Origin: Falciphora oryzae
Lineage: Eukaryota > Ascomycota > Sordariomycetes > Magnaporthales > Magnaporthaceae
DNA length: 42,932 nucleotides
Reading direction: 5' to 3'
NCBI GenBank assembly: GCA_000733355.1
Contig: JNVV01000094.1
Span: 1-42,932 of the forward strand
This document shows positions 19,908-29,614 of the stretch, piece by piece. Each line of letters opens with the position of its first letter. Position 1 is the stretch's first letter. Position numbers and translations under genes: made by a program. The notes below the pieces were generated by a model that saw nothing but the letters and a program-made list of their open reading frames with translations, made no database searches and was not told the origin of the DNA.

Positions 19908-20003
19908 ACCCATTACCCAATTACCCATCGCCTAAACGGGTTTTTACCTAAAAACTTATTACTTATATAAGTACCTCACTGGGTACCCATATAGGTAATG
20001 GGT
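19908..20003. repeat. Small inverted repeat with ACCCATTACC arms
   Basis: ACCCATTACC (19908-19917) pairs with GGTAATGGGT (19994-20003). They are followed outward by C-rich and G-rich text such as GGGTTTTTGGGTTTTTGGG (20009-20027). This resembles the degenerate ends of fungal DNA transposons, possibly hAT-like, but no transposase is visible. Confidence 0.45.
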
Positions 20004-20027
20004 CCTTCGGGTTTTTGGGTTTTTGGG

Positions 20028-20687
20028 TCCAAATATGTATCCGCCGTCCCTAGGAAGGAGGGCAGTAAGGTAGGAGGACCTTTGGTTTGTTCGGCCTCGG
20101 GGTTCGTGGAGACAGAGCTGTGTCCCGTACCTGCATACTCAAAGCCAGTGTTGTTCTAGACGACATTGTGGCTCTGTCTATTTATCGACGAACTCCTACT
20201 AACGTAGGCTATACAATTGGTTTTTGTCCATTGCATGCTGTTCATTTCGCGGGAAAACGCTAATCTTGGAGAATCACATGGCCAATATCTTGCTTTACCT
20301 CTCATTTCCGTGGCGCCCAAGTCCTTGCATCAAAAGCACCCGCCTCATCAAAGGCAGTCAAGCGGGGAGCGCTTCGAACCCCATGGCTGGGCGGCCATCG
20401 AGCCGGTGGAGGAGCTCATCTTACGACAGGGGGACAACTCCGAAGAGAAACTCCGGGGAAGTGCGGCGGACGAGAGTCACCTCCTGGACTGGGCCCTCAG
20501 CCAAAGCCACTTCAGCTCCGCAAAGACGCTCCTGATTGCTAAGCTCAGCCCAAAAGCGCCATCTCGCGTCTTCGGCCGGCGGCGAACAGCTACGGAGTTT
20601 CCGGGTTTTACGCGCCCTAGCGGGGACCCCTAGGCAGGTACACAAGATGGCCCGTCTCCGGCGTCAGACACACTCCGGACTGGGTAC
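20028..20687. other. Intergenic, no supported gene
   Basis: Between the repeat nest and the 3' end of the first acyltransferase gene. The open frames here (for example 20217-20633 +) show no domain or secretion features. Confidence 0.4.
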
Positions 20688-22127
20688 CTACACATCAATC
20701 ACCCCAAGCTCTGCCTGCAGGACCACAGCCACCCTGGCCAAAACACCTTCCATAAACGGCTCCTCATAAAACTCCTCGTTGTATGCCAAGCTCAACTCGA
20801 GCTGGTCCCGGAACAGCCAGACGAACAGGTAGCTTTCCCGCTGCAGGCACTCGACGCCGAGGCACAACTCCTTCACCTCCACCTGCACGTCTCCACCGCC
20901 TTCCTCCCCAGGACGAGAGTGGACAGCTCTGACGATGCTGCCGGCGTCGCCGACACTCGAGATGTCCACCTCGCTCCTGGATGGCGCGACGCCCGCCGCC
21001 GCGGCCCGCTGGAACCCTTGCAGAGCCATGGTGGCGTAATGCCGCCGCGCTTGGAGGAACTCGAGGGTTACCCCCTTTTTGTAGAGCTTATCATAGAACC
21101 GGGCATTGTCGAGCCAAGACGCCGTGGGCTCCACCTTGGCAAAGTAGCCGCCCGTGTACAGGCCCGTTGCGGACGCTGGACCTCCATATGCTTCCGGCAG
21201 ATATGGACGCAGTCCGAGTCGTATGGTGCTGGTGTAATGCTGCCTGTTGTGATGCTCGGTAGCGGTACTAGCCGCTGCCGTGAAGTTCACCGTGGCCAGC
21301 GACGCATGCACGGCGGCAAGCCAGCCCATGCCGCGCTCGGTGCATGCCTGCATGATTTTCCGGGTGGCGTCCGCAGGGATAGTGGAGCGGAGAAGGCGTG
21401 TGCCGCCTGGCTGCATCGTCCCTGGCGAGCCGATCTCGCGCACTGGGAGGCCAACCGATCCGGGCACCAGGGATCCCGTGGCGAGGGCCTCGGCGGCTGC
21501 GAAGAGTATCGAGGCCGTCGGCTCGTCGGGCAGCCGCAGGACCTCTTCGATCGGCAGAGTGAGCCGAGCTGGCTCGTCGCCAAAGGGAGGGAGGGGTTCG
21601 TCAGGTGCACGAGCAGCGGCATCGGCGACGGCCGCAAAGTAGGCGTCGAGGAGGTGCAGGCCGCCATATCCATCCATGCGCCAGTGTGAAGTGTGCAGGA
21701 CGACCTGTCCGGTGTGCGGCAGGAAATAGCAGGTTGCATATGCAGAGGGTCTGAGGGTGGAAACCAGATCGCTGGCGCTGGCATGCTGAGACTCGCTAAC
21801 GACAAATAATGTCTCGGCGGCCCAGGCTTCCGCTGCTGCTGCGTCCCTTGGGACGACGTACTCGAGGAAGTCGCCGTCCTTGCTGCCGATGGCCGCGATG
21901 CTCGGGTGACGGAAGCGCAGGTAGATCCAGGCTCTGCGCGCCAGCCGCGCTCCATCCCATTCAGGTGATTTCTGTGGGCTGCCCTTGAGGGTAAAAGTGC
22001 CCACGATGGTGACGGACCAGTGCTCCCTGCCGACTGGGATAGCTTGGTCCCCTATCCACTTGATGAGCCGCTCGTTCTCGCCCAGTGGCCGTTGCCAATG
22101 GCCTGGGGACTGCTCTGTCCAGGGCAT
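20688..22127 (-). CDS. Tri3-like/condensation-type acyltransferase, copy 1
   Basis: A single-exon gene of 479 residues. It belongs to the CoA-dependent acyltransferase superfamily (chloramphenicol-acetyltransferase fold) and resembles the trichothecene 15-O-acetyltransferase (Tri3) branch. The catalytic HxxxD appears as HWRMDG, with His148 and Asp152, after the conserved strand QVVLHTS. The N-terminus (SPGHWQRPLGENERLIKW) and the C-terminal ESYLFVWLFRDQLELSLAYN segment are shared with the neighbour at 22532. It would transfer an acyl group to a hydroxyl of a small molecule in the cytosol. It is transcribed divergently from its paralogue, so the two probably arose by inverted duplication and share a promoter. 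Key residues are intact and the length is normal, so it looks functional. Substrate unknown; Tri3 itself is only a family reference, and no trichothecene genes are present. Confidence 0.85.
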   Translation of the reverse strand: MPWTEQSPGHWQRPLGENERLIKWIGDQAIPVGREHWSVTIVGTFTLKGSPQKSPEWDGARLARRAWIYLRFRHPSIAAIGSKDGDFLEYVVPRDAAAAEAWAAETLFVVSESQHASASDLVSTLRPSAYATCYFLPHTGQVVLHTSHWRMDGYGGLHLLDAYFAAVADAAARAPDEPLPPFGDEPARLTLPIEEVLRLPDEPTASILFAAAEALATGSLVPGSVGLPVREIGSPGTMQPGGTRLLRSTIPADATRKIMQACTERGMGWLAAVHASLATVNFTAAASTATEHHNRQHYTSTIRLGLRPYLPEAYGGPASATGLYTGGYFAKVEPTASWLDNARFYDKLYKKGVTLEFLQARRHYATMALQGFQRAAAAGVAPSRSEVDISSVGDAGSIVRAVHSRPGEEGGGDVQVEVKELCLGVECLQRESYLFVWLFRDQLELSLAYNEEFYEEPFMEGVLARVAVVLQAELGVIDV

Positions 22128-22531
22128 CCTTTGCGTTGTATCGTGGTTCCTTTTTGGGGGAGGCCCATAGGGTTATTGGTATTTTCGCAGCAGTTGGAAG
22201 AGGAAACGTCGCCAAGACGAAGAGATGCTTATTTTGCAGCTGTTAAAGGACCCTGACTCCTCGCATACGACGGGGCAGTAGCAGACGGAGGAGTACCATC
22301 TATCTAACGCAGCCGGACTTTTTGAGCCGGAGTTTCAGGCTTCTCTTGCGGTCAGCTGTACAAAGACGATTAGCCGTGAATTGCAATCTGGGCGCTCTGC
22401 TGCCATAAAGATGAAAGATCAGTAGGCTTCCGATTTTGGAGCTCATCACAGCATTTGCCGATTCGGGGTGATTTGTGGTGCCTGCAGTGGTAACGATAAA
22501 TTCCCGAGCGACGAGGACACGGAACAGCACC
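22128..22531. promoter_or_regulatory. Bidirectional promoter between the paralogous acyltransferases
   Basis: About 400 bp separate the two divergent start codons (22127 minus and 22532 plus). The arrangement suggests co-regulation. No specific operator was recognised, and no convincing TATA box. Confidence 0.5.
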
Positions 22532-23998
22532 ATGGATGAGTGGCAGGAAACCTCGCCGGGCGTGCTTACCAAGCCCCTGGGGGGGATTGAAAAGGTCTAC
22601 CGGAAGATCTCGCACGCCTTCGTATCGCACGACCGCGAGCACTGGGGCCTGTGCTGCACATGCAGCTTCTCGCTCGGGACGCCGTCGCAACTCGGCACCG
22701 ACGAGGTTGCGACCGCCCTTCGAAATGCGTGGAAAGCCCTGCGCCGAGACTTCCCGGGCCTGGCTTCGGTGCCGGTCGGTCTGACCACCAAAGCGTACCA
22801 TACATGCAAAGACCGCGCGGCCGCGGCCGAGGAGTGGGCCGCAGAAACCTTCTTCGTCGAGGCGGACGCGGCGCGGCGCCCAGAGCATCTGCTGGCGTTG
22901 TACCCGCCGCGTGACCTGCCGAGCCTGCACTACTTTCCCACGGCCTCCCATGTCACCCTCCTGACGTCGCACTGGCGCATGGACGGTCTGGGCGCCTGCA
23001 TGGTGCTGGACCGCCTCTTTGCACATATCGCCGGATCCGCGCCACCGCTGCCGGGCACGGGAGGAGCCCAAGATGATGACGACAACGACCTTGCGCGCAT
23101 GCCGCCCGCCCTCGAGGACGCGTGCGGCGCCGCGCAGACGGGACCGGATCTCGACCCGGCCCTGGATGTCCTCGCGCGCGAGTACATCGCCGACCACCAC
23201 CGCAAGGCCGTCCACGCGGGCGGCCTGCCTTTCCTTGGCGACGCGGCCACGCCGCCCGGCGCCCCGGCGCAGGTCGGGATCGTGCTCACGACCGCGGCCA
23301 CGGGCGCGCTGGTGGCGGCGTGCAGGGTGCTCAAGGTCAGCGTGACGGCAGCGGTGCAGGCGGCCCTGGCCGAGGTCGTCTTCGCGCGCGGGGCCGACCC
23401 GGGTGCGACGCAGTACTCGGCCGTAGTGTCTGCCAACATGCGCCCGCGCCTGCCGCCCCCACACAACTCGCCGGCCAGCGCGGTGGCGACGTACGTCGTG
23501 GGCGTTACGCCCGTCGTCGCGCGGGCAGATCCCTTCTCGGCCAGGGCGGCGGGCCTGACGGCCTTCTACCGCGACTGGTGGACGCCGCAGTTCAGCAAGG
23601 CACTGCGCCGGGCCACGCAGCTGCACGCCGAGGCGCTCTTCGGGACCGCGGACGGTTCGCCAGCGCCGAGGCCCGCGCGGCCGCCGAGTAGCGTCCTGCT
23701 CAGCAGCCTGGGTGTCGTCGAGCGGTATCTGGGCGGCCGGTACCCGGCTAGCGGCGCCCAGGGCAGGAAAATTGCCGAGGGCTTTGACGTCACGGTGACC
23801 GACTTTCAGTTTGGGGTGAGCATGATGACGCGGCAGATGTTGCTGTACGTCTGGACCTTCGGTTCAAGGCTCAATCTTTCCGTGAACTTCAATGATGCGT
23901 ATCATAGCAGGCAGTCGGCACGGGAGTTTCTGCACTTCATTCGAGATGTTCTCGCTAAAGAGCTACAGCTGACATTGGAGGTAGAACAAGAGCCGTAG
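22532..23998 (+). CDS. Tri3-like/condensation-type acyltransferase, copy 2
   Basis: A single-exon gene of 488 residues from the ATG at 22532. The frame is open to 22475, but I prefer this ATG because its context is CACCATGG and the N-terminus (MDEWQETSPGVLTKPLGG) aligns with that of the divergent paralogue. The catalytic HWRMDG motif has His147 and Asp151. EHWGLCCTCSFSL, AAEEWAAETFFVE and the C-terminal MLLYVWTFGSRLNLSVNFND are shared family features. It has a Pro/Asp-rich insertion around residues 170-190 that is absent from copy 1. It probably acylates a hydroxyl or amine of the cluster product; divergence from copy 1 suggests a different position or acyl donor. It converges with the monooxygenase gene ending at 24411. 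Confidence 0.85.
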   Translation: MDEWQETSPGVLTKPLGGIEKVYRKISHAFVSHDREHWGLCCTCSFSLGTPSQLGTDEVATALRNAWKALRRDFPGLASVPVGLTTKAYHTCKDRAAAAEEWAAETFFVEADAARRPEHLLALYPPRDLPSLHYFPTASHVTLLTSHWRMDGLGACMVLDRLFAHIAGSAPPLPGTGGAQDDDDNDLARMPPALEDACGAAQTGPDLDPALDVLAREYIADHHRKAVHAGGLPFLGDAATPPGAPAQVGIVLTTAATGALVAACRVLKVSVTAAVQAALAEVVFARGADPGATQYSAVVSANMRPRLPPPHNSPASAVATYVVGVTPVVARADPFSARAAGLTAFYRDWWTPQFSKALRRATQLHAEALFGTADGSPAPRPARPPSSVLLSSLGVVERYLGGRYPASGAQGRKIAEGFDVTVTDFQFGVSMMTRQMLLYVWTFGSRLNLSVNFNDAYHSRQSAREFLHFIRDVLAKELQLTLEVEQEP

Positions 23999-24410
23999 AT
24001 AAGATATGTTTCTAGCCTAGGTGAAGGACGTGTTGAAATGAACTGGGTGAAGACTTAATTGCCAGCCGGGTTGGTTGAGGATCAAAGTCACGATCACTGC
24101 TTGTGATCGCTGTTGCACAACGCGATCACTGGGGTTTCCGCAGGCGCCACCCTACACAGCCTCGCAGGAGCTGTCAATTACGTAACCTGACTCACGTGCG
24201 TGGTGACGTGCTCAGCAGTCTAGCCTTCAGAGCAGATTGGTGCAGCGGGTCACGGTTCACACCTGCTTTTATCTACAAGGTAGGTAGGTCATGTGGCCTT
24301 ACCATCGCGCGACCACCCTTGGGTCAGATAAGTCGACCTGATGAGCGTTTCACTTCCAACAGGACGTTTGTTTTCCGGCTGAGTGACTATGGATCATTTG
24401 CGCCACTCAC
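23999..24410. other. Convergent intergenic region
   Basis: About 410 bp between the convergent 3' ends of acyltransferase copy 2 and the FAD monooxygenase. It should hold both polyadenylation regions. No gene seen. Confidence 0.5.
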
Positions 24411-25356
24411 TTAAACTACCGGCGGGACTGTTTCCAAGCCGACAGCAACAGTAACCGTTACACCCGCGCCATCCCCAGGAGCAGGGTGCATCTTCCTGAA
24501 ACTGCCATTGACCTTGTCAAGCATATCGTCGATGTCAAAGTACCACAGCTTGTGCGAGCGCGCCGTGATCTCGCCGAGGCACTTATCCCAGTCCTTGCCC
24601 GTGGCCGGGTACGTCCACTCGTAGATGTCGCAGACCTGGCGGCTACTCTGCACCAGCCAGTTGCCCCGGGGCGGCCGCACCTCGTCGTACACGCGCAGCG
24701 CGTCCTCCAGCATCCGCGGCACGTCCGCCGTGCCGTCTTTCGCAGCGTCGTCGCGTACCATCTCGAGCAGCGTGCCCAGCGCCAGGGCGTCCTCGACGCC
24801 GATTCCCGCGCCCGCGCCGTGGTGCGGACTGGTGGCGTGCGCCGCGTCGCCGGCAAGGCAGACGCGCCCACCGACGTAGGAGGCCAGCGGATGGTCGTAC
24901 GTGTCGAAGATGGCCCACTTGTCCATCTTGTCCGGCAGCAAGCCGATGACGTTGGTCACGGTCGGGCCCCAGCCTTTGAAGGCGGCCTCGACCTCGGCCT
25001 TGGTCGCGGGCGCCGTCATGCTGCCGACCGCGTCATAGCTGCCCAGGGGCCAGTCGGCTGGGTCGGTCACGAAGGCGACTACGTTGAGGACGGAGCCACC
25101 GGCCACGGGGAAGTGGAGGACGTGCGCGCCGGGACCCGTGTGCATGTGCTGGTTGTACGCCTTGAAGCGGCCCAGCAGCGGCACCACCCGTTCCATGGGG
25201 ATGAGGGCGCGGTATGCGACCTTGTGGCTGAAGTGCGGGTACGAGGCCGGGTTGTCGGCGCCGTTGAGCATCTGTCGCACCTTGGACTTGATGCCGTCGC
25301 AGCCAACCACTGTTAGCCTGTTAGCGACGGATGTTACTCCAAACCCCCCGGCCCAA

Positions 25357-25396
<40 letters not shown>

Positions 25397-25959
25397 GAAA
25401 GCATCCTTGAGAACTTACCGAGATCAGCACTGGCAGTGGTCCCATCCTGGAACTCCAATACCAGCTTCTCGCCCTGCCCGCCGTCCTTGTACCCGACGAG
25501 CCTCTTCCCAAAGTGCACGATCTCTGGCGGCACGCTCTTGATCAGCTCGTCCAGGAGGTGCGCCCTGTGGCAGCCCTGAAACCCCTTGTAGCCCGTGTCG
25601 AGCAGGAACAGCAGCGGATCCTCCTCCTCCTGCTGCTCCGCCGGCCTGGTCCAGTCCCAGGTGTAGCCGTCGTGCCAGCGCACGTAGTCGTTTGGCTTGT
25701 CCGCGTCCTCACCGTTGGGCGTTGCGACCGCGTTGACCGCCGCCACGATGGCCGGATCCAGCAGCGACATGCACTTGAGCGCGTTGGCCGTAAAAGCCAC
25801 GCCTGCGCCCAGCTCGCGGAACGCCTGCGACTGCTCGTAGATGCGCACGGGGATCTGGCGCTTCAGGAGGCCCATGGCCGTGATGACGCCCACGATGCCC
25901 CCGCCCACGATAGCCACCTCGAAACCGGCGGGGCTGGCATTTTTGGGAGCTGCGGCCAT
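24411..25959 (-). CDS. FAD-dependent monooxygenase (salicylate-hydroxylase-like), two exons
   Basis: Minus-strand exons 25959-25419 and 25309-24411 give 479 residues. The intron (25418-25310, 109 bp) has donor GTAAGT, an unusual T37 tract and two AACAG acceptors 8 nt apart; only the second keeps the frame, giving SADLVVGCDGIKS. Group A flavoprotein hydroxylase motifs are all present: the Rossmann VAIVGGGIVG (residues 15-24), GCDG (183-186, the DG motif) and CLAGDAAHATSPHHGAGAG (331-349, the GD motif binding the FAD ribityl chain). The enzyme would use NAD(P)H and O2 to hydroxylate or epoxidise an aromatic or polyketide substrate. It sits downstream of, and on the same strand as, the LovG-like hydrolase. 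Nothing essential is missing. Confidence 0.92.
25358..25394. repeat. Poly(A)37 tract (poly(T) inside the monooxygenase intron)
   Basis: An uninterrupted run of 37 A on the + strand, lying fully within the intron of the minus-strand monooxygenase between its donor and the AACAG acceptors. On the transcript it is U37, an extreme polypyrimidine tract. The true length may be uncertain, since long homopolymers are error-prone in sequencing. Confidence 0.9.
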
Positions 25960-26530
25960 GACGTAGGTGGTTTATTTTGGAATATCGCTGGCTTTCTGAT
26001 GCCGTTTCTCAACTGATCTCGATTTTAGAGAGTCAAGGCGACAGTTTGGAGCGACGTCGACTTGGAAGATATTATAGTGCGGTGAAGAGCAATCGTTCGA
26101 TCCTCCTCGGCAGACCAATCGGGCTTGATCTGCTCATAATCAGGCGCGATTCCCCAGCCGATTCGCTATCACGGGTGCGACCATCCGGAGTTTCTCACCG
26201 GGCCGTGCAAGGCGGACGCTGGGATCATGTGTGAACTGCAGCCCCTAGTCTTCTCCAAACCAATGAAATGCAGGTTGCCACACTGAAAAAGAAAAAAAAG
26301 AAAAAAAAAAATGCAGCACTCTTAAATCGACATACCTGAAGTCACTACGTTGATCTGGAATGTTTCTAACAAGAGTTTTAACAAAAGGTAATGGTAATCC
26401 GTTAAGAGGAAGAGCAAAGCATCCAAAATTGTCGGGTTCACATATACAAGTGCTTGTCTACACTACGTGGTCAACAAGCGTAAAAATCTGGTATCTAGTC
26501 TACGGAAACGCAAAAAAAAAAAAAAAAAAC
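25960..26530. other. Upstream region of the monooxygenase
   Basis: About 570 bp between the monooxygenase start and the 3' end of the serine hydrolase gene. It contains A-rich runs (26286-26310 and 26512-26529) and no supported gene. It should include the monooxygenase promoter. Confidence 0.45.
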
Positions 26531-27388
26531 CTAGGCGCCAAGAAAGCACTTTATGTAATCGACGATTTGAGCGACGTGCTCCGCCCGGATCGGCACTCGA
26601 TGATCGCCATCCCACTGCATCAGCGTCGTGCTGCTGGCGTCACACCAGTCGTTCATCATGCGTCTGTGAAGCTGTAGGCCCGCGTCTCTGACGCCGTGGA
26701 CATGCAGCGTAGGCACGGAGAGCCGCTGGTCTGGACGCTGGGGCAAAGATGTGGGCTTCGGCCACTTCTCATCCTGCAGAGCGTCCTCGTCAGGCACCGA
26801 TATCCCAAAGACCAAGTTGCCACCGGCGCTGGTCCTTTTCTTGCAGAACGCGCCCCAGTCGTCTTCCCCCATGTCCTGGGAGCTTTTGGCGACATCTGGC
26901 GCGATTACCGGGCCCCTCCCGGCCAGCAGGACCCCGAACCGAAACTCGAACCCCGGGGCCAGTCCCGCCTTCTTGAGCTGCTGCTGCCTCAACAGCAAGC
27001 TCGCGGCAATCTTGGCGCCCTGGCTGAATCCGAGGACGCCAACCCAATGCCCTGTGTTGCCAGCTGCGTCGTCTTCCCTCATTGTTACCTCGAGCGTGTT
27101 CTCGACCACCGCAAGCGCCAGCGCGGCGCTCTGGCCCTCGGGCACGCCCTCGATAAAGGACGGCGGCAGCCAGGCGCGGAAGGGGCCCCAAGATGCGTAC
27201 ACGGACGTCACGTCCGGGCCAGGCGTTGAGGGTAGCGGGGCCTCGGCGAAGACGAGTCTGAGGAGGCCGCGGAGGCGCGAGGTGATGACGCGGCATTGAG
27301 TCCGGAAGATGCGCGCGTTGGTGCCGCCGCCGTGGAGGCAGAGGATTCGGGGAAGGTCATGACCTTGGGCAAACGTCGTGTGAGGCAT
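26531..27388 (-). CDS. FSH1/LovG-like serine hydrolase
   Basis: A single-exon alpha/beta hydrolase of the FSH1 family. I place the start at 27388 (MPHTTFAQGHDLPRILCLHGGG, 285 residues) because family members start just before the LCLHGGG strand; the frame is also open with an ATG at 27433, which would add 15 residues. The catalytic triad is visible: Ser122 in GFSQGA, Asp235 in HGVRDAGLQ and His263 in GDHRVP (numbering from 27388). LovG of lovastatin biosynthesis belongs to this family and releases the finished polyketide from its synthase; many fungal clusters carry a homologue. That role here is inference, because no PKS is in the window. It is upstream of the monooxygenase on the same strand, and its start faces the BAHD gene. 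Confidence 0.88.
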   Translation of the reverse strand: MPHTTFAQGHDLPRILCLHGGGTNARIFRTQCRVITSRLRGLLRLVFAEAPLPSTPGPDVTSVYASWGPFRAWLPPSFIEGVPEGQSAALALAVVENTLEVTMREDDAAGNTGHWVGVLGFSQGAKIAASLLLRQQQLKKAGLAPGFEFRFGVLLAGRGPVIAPDVAKSSQDMGEDDWGAFCKKRTSAGGNLVFGISVPDEDALQDEKWPKPTSLPQRPDQRLSVPTLHVHGVRDAGLQLHRRMMNDWCDASSTTLMQWDGDHRVPIRAEHVAQIVDYIKCFLGA

Positions 27389-28192
27389 TTTGGTAGTGTT
27401 GGATATGCAGGGAGTGAGCTTGTTGGCCACCAAGAGCTTCTAGCAAATATTGTGTCTCTGAGAGGAGATAAATCTGAAGTTGTGCGTAACTACTAACCAC
27501 AGTTTCCTCTGCCAGCGGGCTTCTGTGAAGCATCAGATAACAATGAGATGGAGATATGTAGACATGCTTTTCACGAATGTCCCACTCTTTATTCCTATTG
27601 TGGTTGGAACCACTGGACCTGTAGGAGACCCCTTGTTGCGACTTGTCGCAAGGGCCTGGATGGGGACCTAGATTGTTCTGCAACCTCGCATAGGTGTGGC
27701 TCGACAGGGTCTCGGCCGTTCTGCTCCGCCAGCTAGACCTCGGCCTGGCTGTCTCTGATCAAACGTGGCTGCAATATCCCGCGCACTGCTATTGCCGGAG
27801 ATTTTTGTCTGTTCCATGAACCTGCGGGGCTTGATCCGTTGCTCCGGATAGCCTCACCCCACCTGGGGGGCCGGGGCAGGCCGGGAAGTCCGAACAGAAA
27901 CTCCATGCACACCCGATGAGAGGCCTCCGACTTATTCAGCACCTCGAGGCCGGACTCAGAGTCGTCGGGCAGGTTTCAAGTTCAGTCTTGGGCTGGAACG
28001 CCGAACACAGCACAGCGGCAGTTGTGTCTTGAGTTTATCGACCGAGGCGGCACTGTGGCGCTGCTTGGCTACCATTGATAAAGCGGCGGAGGCAAGCGGA
28101 GAACAATTACATAGCAGACTAATGCAAAGCGTATCGAGCATTGCATTCCTAGTAGCCCAACCACAACCAAGCCGCTCGCGAATACGATCACT
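27389..28192. promoter_or_regulatory. Divergent upstream region of the hydrolase and BAHD genes
   Basis: About 800 bp between divergent start codons, presumably containing both promoters. No clear TATA box or operator was picked out. Short open frames here have no features. Confidence 0.45.
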
Positions 28193-29614
28193 ATGGGTTC
28201 TACGGACATTACCGTAGACTACAACGACCTTGACCGCTACCAGGACGAGCTGGGCCAGCTCCCACAGCTCCAGTCCTACTCCCAGGCACTCTACTACTTC
28301 CCTCACAAACAGGACGTGAGCCGTGATGCAATCGTGGAAAAGGTCACTCAGGCGGTGGCCCAAGTCCGAGCCAAAGTGCCGTGGATGGGCGCCCGCGTCA
28401 TCTGCGTCGGCAAAGGCGAAGGCAGCTCCGGCCATTATCGCGTGATACCGGTGGCCCCGCCCGAGCCAGCAATCGACATCGCCGACCTGACCGACGCCTC
28501 CCCATCATACCCCGAGATGCGCGAACGCAAGGCCCCACTGTCCATGATCGTTGCCAACGCCAAGCGCCTGTCCACAGTCCCGGGGTACCCGCACAGGTTC
28601 GAGGTCGACCGGGACGACGACCCGGCCCACTGCGTGCGCCTGCAGGTCAGCTTCATCCAGGGCGGCGTGCTGCTCAGCTTCTCGATCATGCACAACATGG
28701 CCGACGCTGGCGGCAACTTCGCCTACATCAACATGGTTGCCATGGGCATGCGCGGCGAGGCCATACCCGCCTCGCTGCTCGCATGCGTAAACATGGACCG
28801 GCGTGGTGCGGTGCCGCTCCTGGCGGGCAAGGACCCAAATGAACCAGCGCCCCTGGACCACAGCCACCACCTGCGCAAGCCCATCACGCCCTGGGATCCG
28901 CTCGTGCCGCGCCAGGCCGCGCGCAACCACACCTTCCGCTTCACGCCCACCGCCATGGCCGCCATCAAGGACCTGGCCGGCGCGCCCGGCGCCGAGGGCT
29001 GGGACCCGGCTGTGGCCTTCATCAGCACTGACGACGCCCTGAGCGCCTTCTGCTGGCAGCGGTTCATTCTGGCGCGGACGCGGCGCAGGGGCGGCTTTGC
29101 CCTACCGGCGGACACAAAATCCCGCTTCACGCGCCAAATGGACGGCCGCAGGCTCGTGGGTCTGCCCGCGGATTACACGGCCGTGGTGAGCCACACGGCC
29201 CGCGCGACGCTGACCTTTGCCGAGGTCGCCGCCGGTCCCCTGGCCGCCGTCGCGTGCGCCCTGCGCGTCGCCCTCAACGCAGCCAACACGGCCCAGCACC
29301 TGCGCAGCATGGCGACCTTTGTGGCCGGCACGGCGGACCGGAGCGCCATTACGTACGCGGGCGACTTCGACCCGGACCGCGACCTGGGCTCGTCGTCGAC
29401 GCGATCCTTCAAGAACGCCTTCCCGGACTTCGGCCCGCTGCTCGGCACGCCCGAGTTCTACCGGCGCCCGCCCAGCATGCCGTTCCCCGCTACCGTCGTG
29501 TTCTTTCCCAGCACCGAGGGCAACTGCGACGCCGACGCGTGCGTCACCGACGAGGACTTTGAGACCCTCATGGCGGACCCGGAGTGGACCAAGTACGTGG
29601 AGCACATTGGTTGA
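28193..29614 (+). CDS. BAHD-family acyltransferase (TRI101/transferase type)
   Basis: A single-exon gene of 473 residues, the usual length for the PF02458-like transferase family. The active-site HxxxD is HNMAD (His167-Asp171), preceded by the strand GVLLSFSI, as in fungal 3-O-acetyltransferases. The second signature, DFGWG in plants, appears as DFGPLLGTPEFYRRP (from residue 412), typical of fungal members. The FISTDDALSAFCWQRF segment (about residue 278) is also conserved. It would acylate a hydroxyl with an acyl-CoA in the cytosol. It is the third acyltransferase in the island and is unrelated at family level to the HWRMDG pair, so the product may carry several acyl groups. It is divergent from the serine hydrolase. 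Intact. Confidence 0.9.
   Translation: MGSTDITVDYNDLDRYQDELGQLPQLQSYSQALYYFPHKQDVSRDAIVEKVTQAVAQVRAKVPWMGARVICVGKGEGSSGHYRVIPVAPPEPAIDIADLTDASPSYPEMRERKAPLSMIVANAKRLSTVPGYPHRFEVDRDDDPAHCVRLQVSFIQGGVLLSFSIMHNMADAGGNFAYINMVAMGMRGEAIPASLLACVNMDRRGAVPLLAGKDPNEPAPLDHSHHLRKPITPWDPLVPRQAARNHTFRFTPTAMAAIKDLAGAPGAEGWDPAVAFISTDDALSAFCWQRFILARTRRRGGFALPADTKSRFTRQMDGRRLVGLPADYTAVVSHTARATLTFAEVAAGPLAAVACALRVALNAANTAQHLRSMATFVAGTADRSAITYAGDFDPDRDLGSSSTRSFKNAFPDFGPLLGTPEFYRRPPSMPFPATVVFFPSTEGNCDADACVTDEDFETLMADPEWTKYVEHIG

Noticed and set aside
22370..23626. 418-codon minus-strand open frame opposite acyltransferase copy 2
   Set aside because: Arg/Gly-rich shadow of a GC-rich gene without recognisable features; the sense strand has full-length family motifs.
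24486..25316. Long plus-strand open frame opposite the monooxygenase
   Set aside because: Shadow frame; the minus strand carries all flavoprotein motifs.
25321..25418. Phe-rich segment in the monooxygenase frame as a protein region
   Set aside because: It comes from translating the T37 tract of an intron; splicing with the in-frame acceptor gives a standard GCDG motif.
20688..29614. Trichothecene gene cluster
   Set aside because: Tri3-like and TRI101-like families are present, but no terpene synthase, P450 or other TRI genes are seen; the similarity is at family level only.
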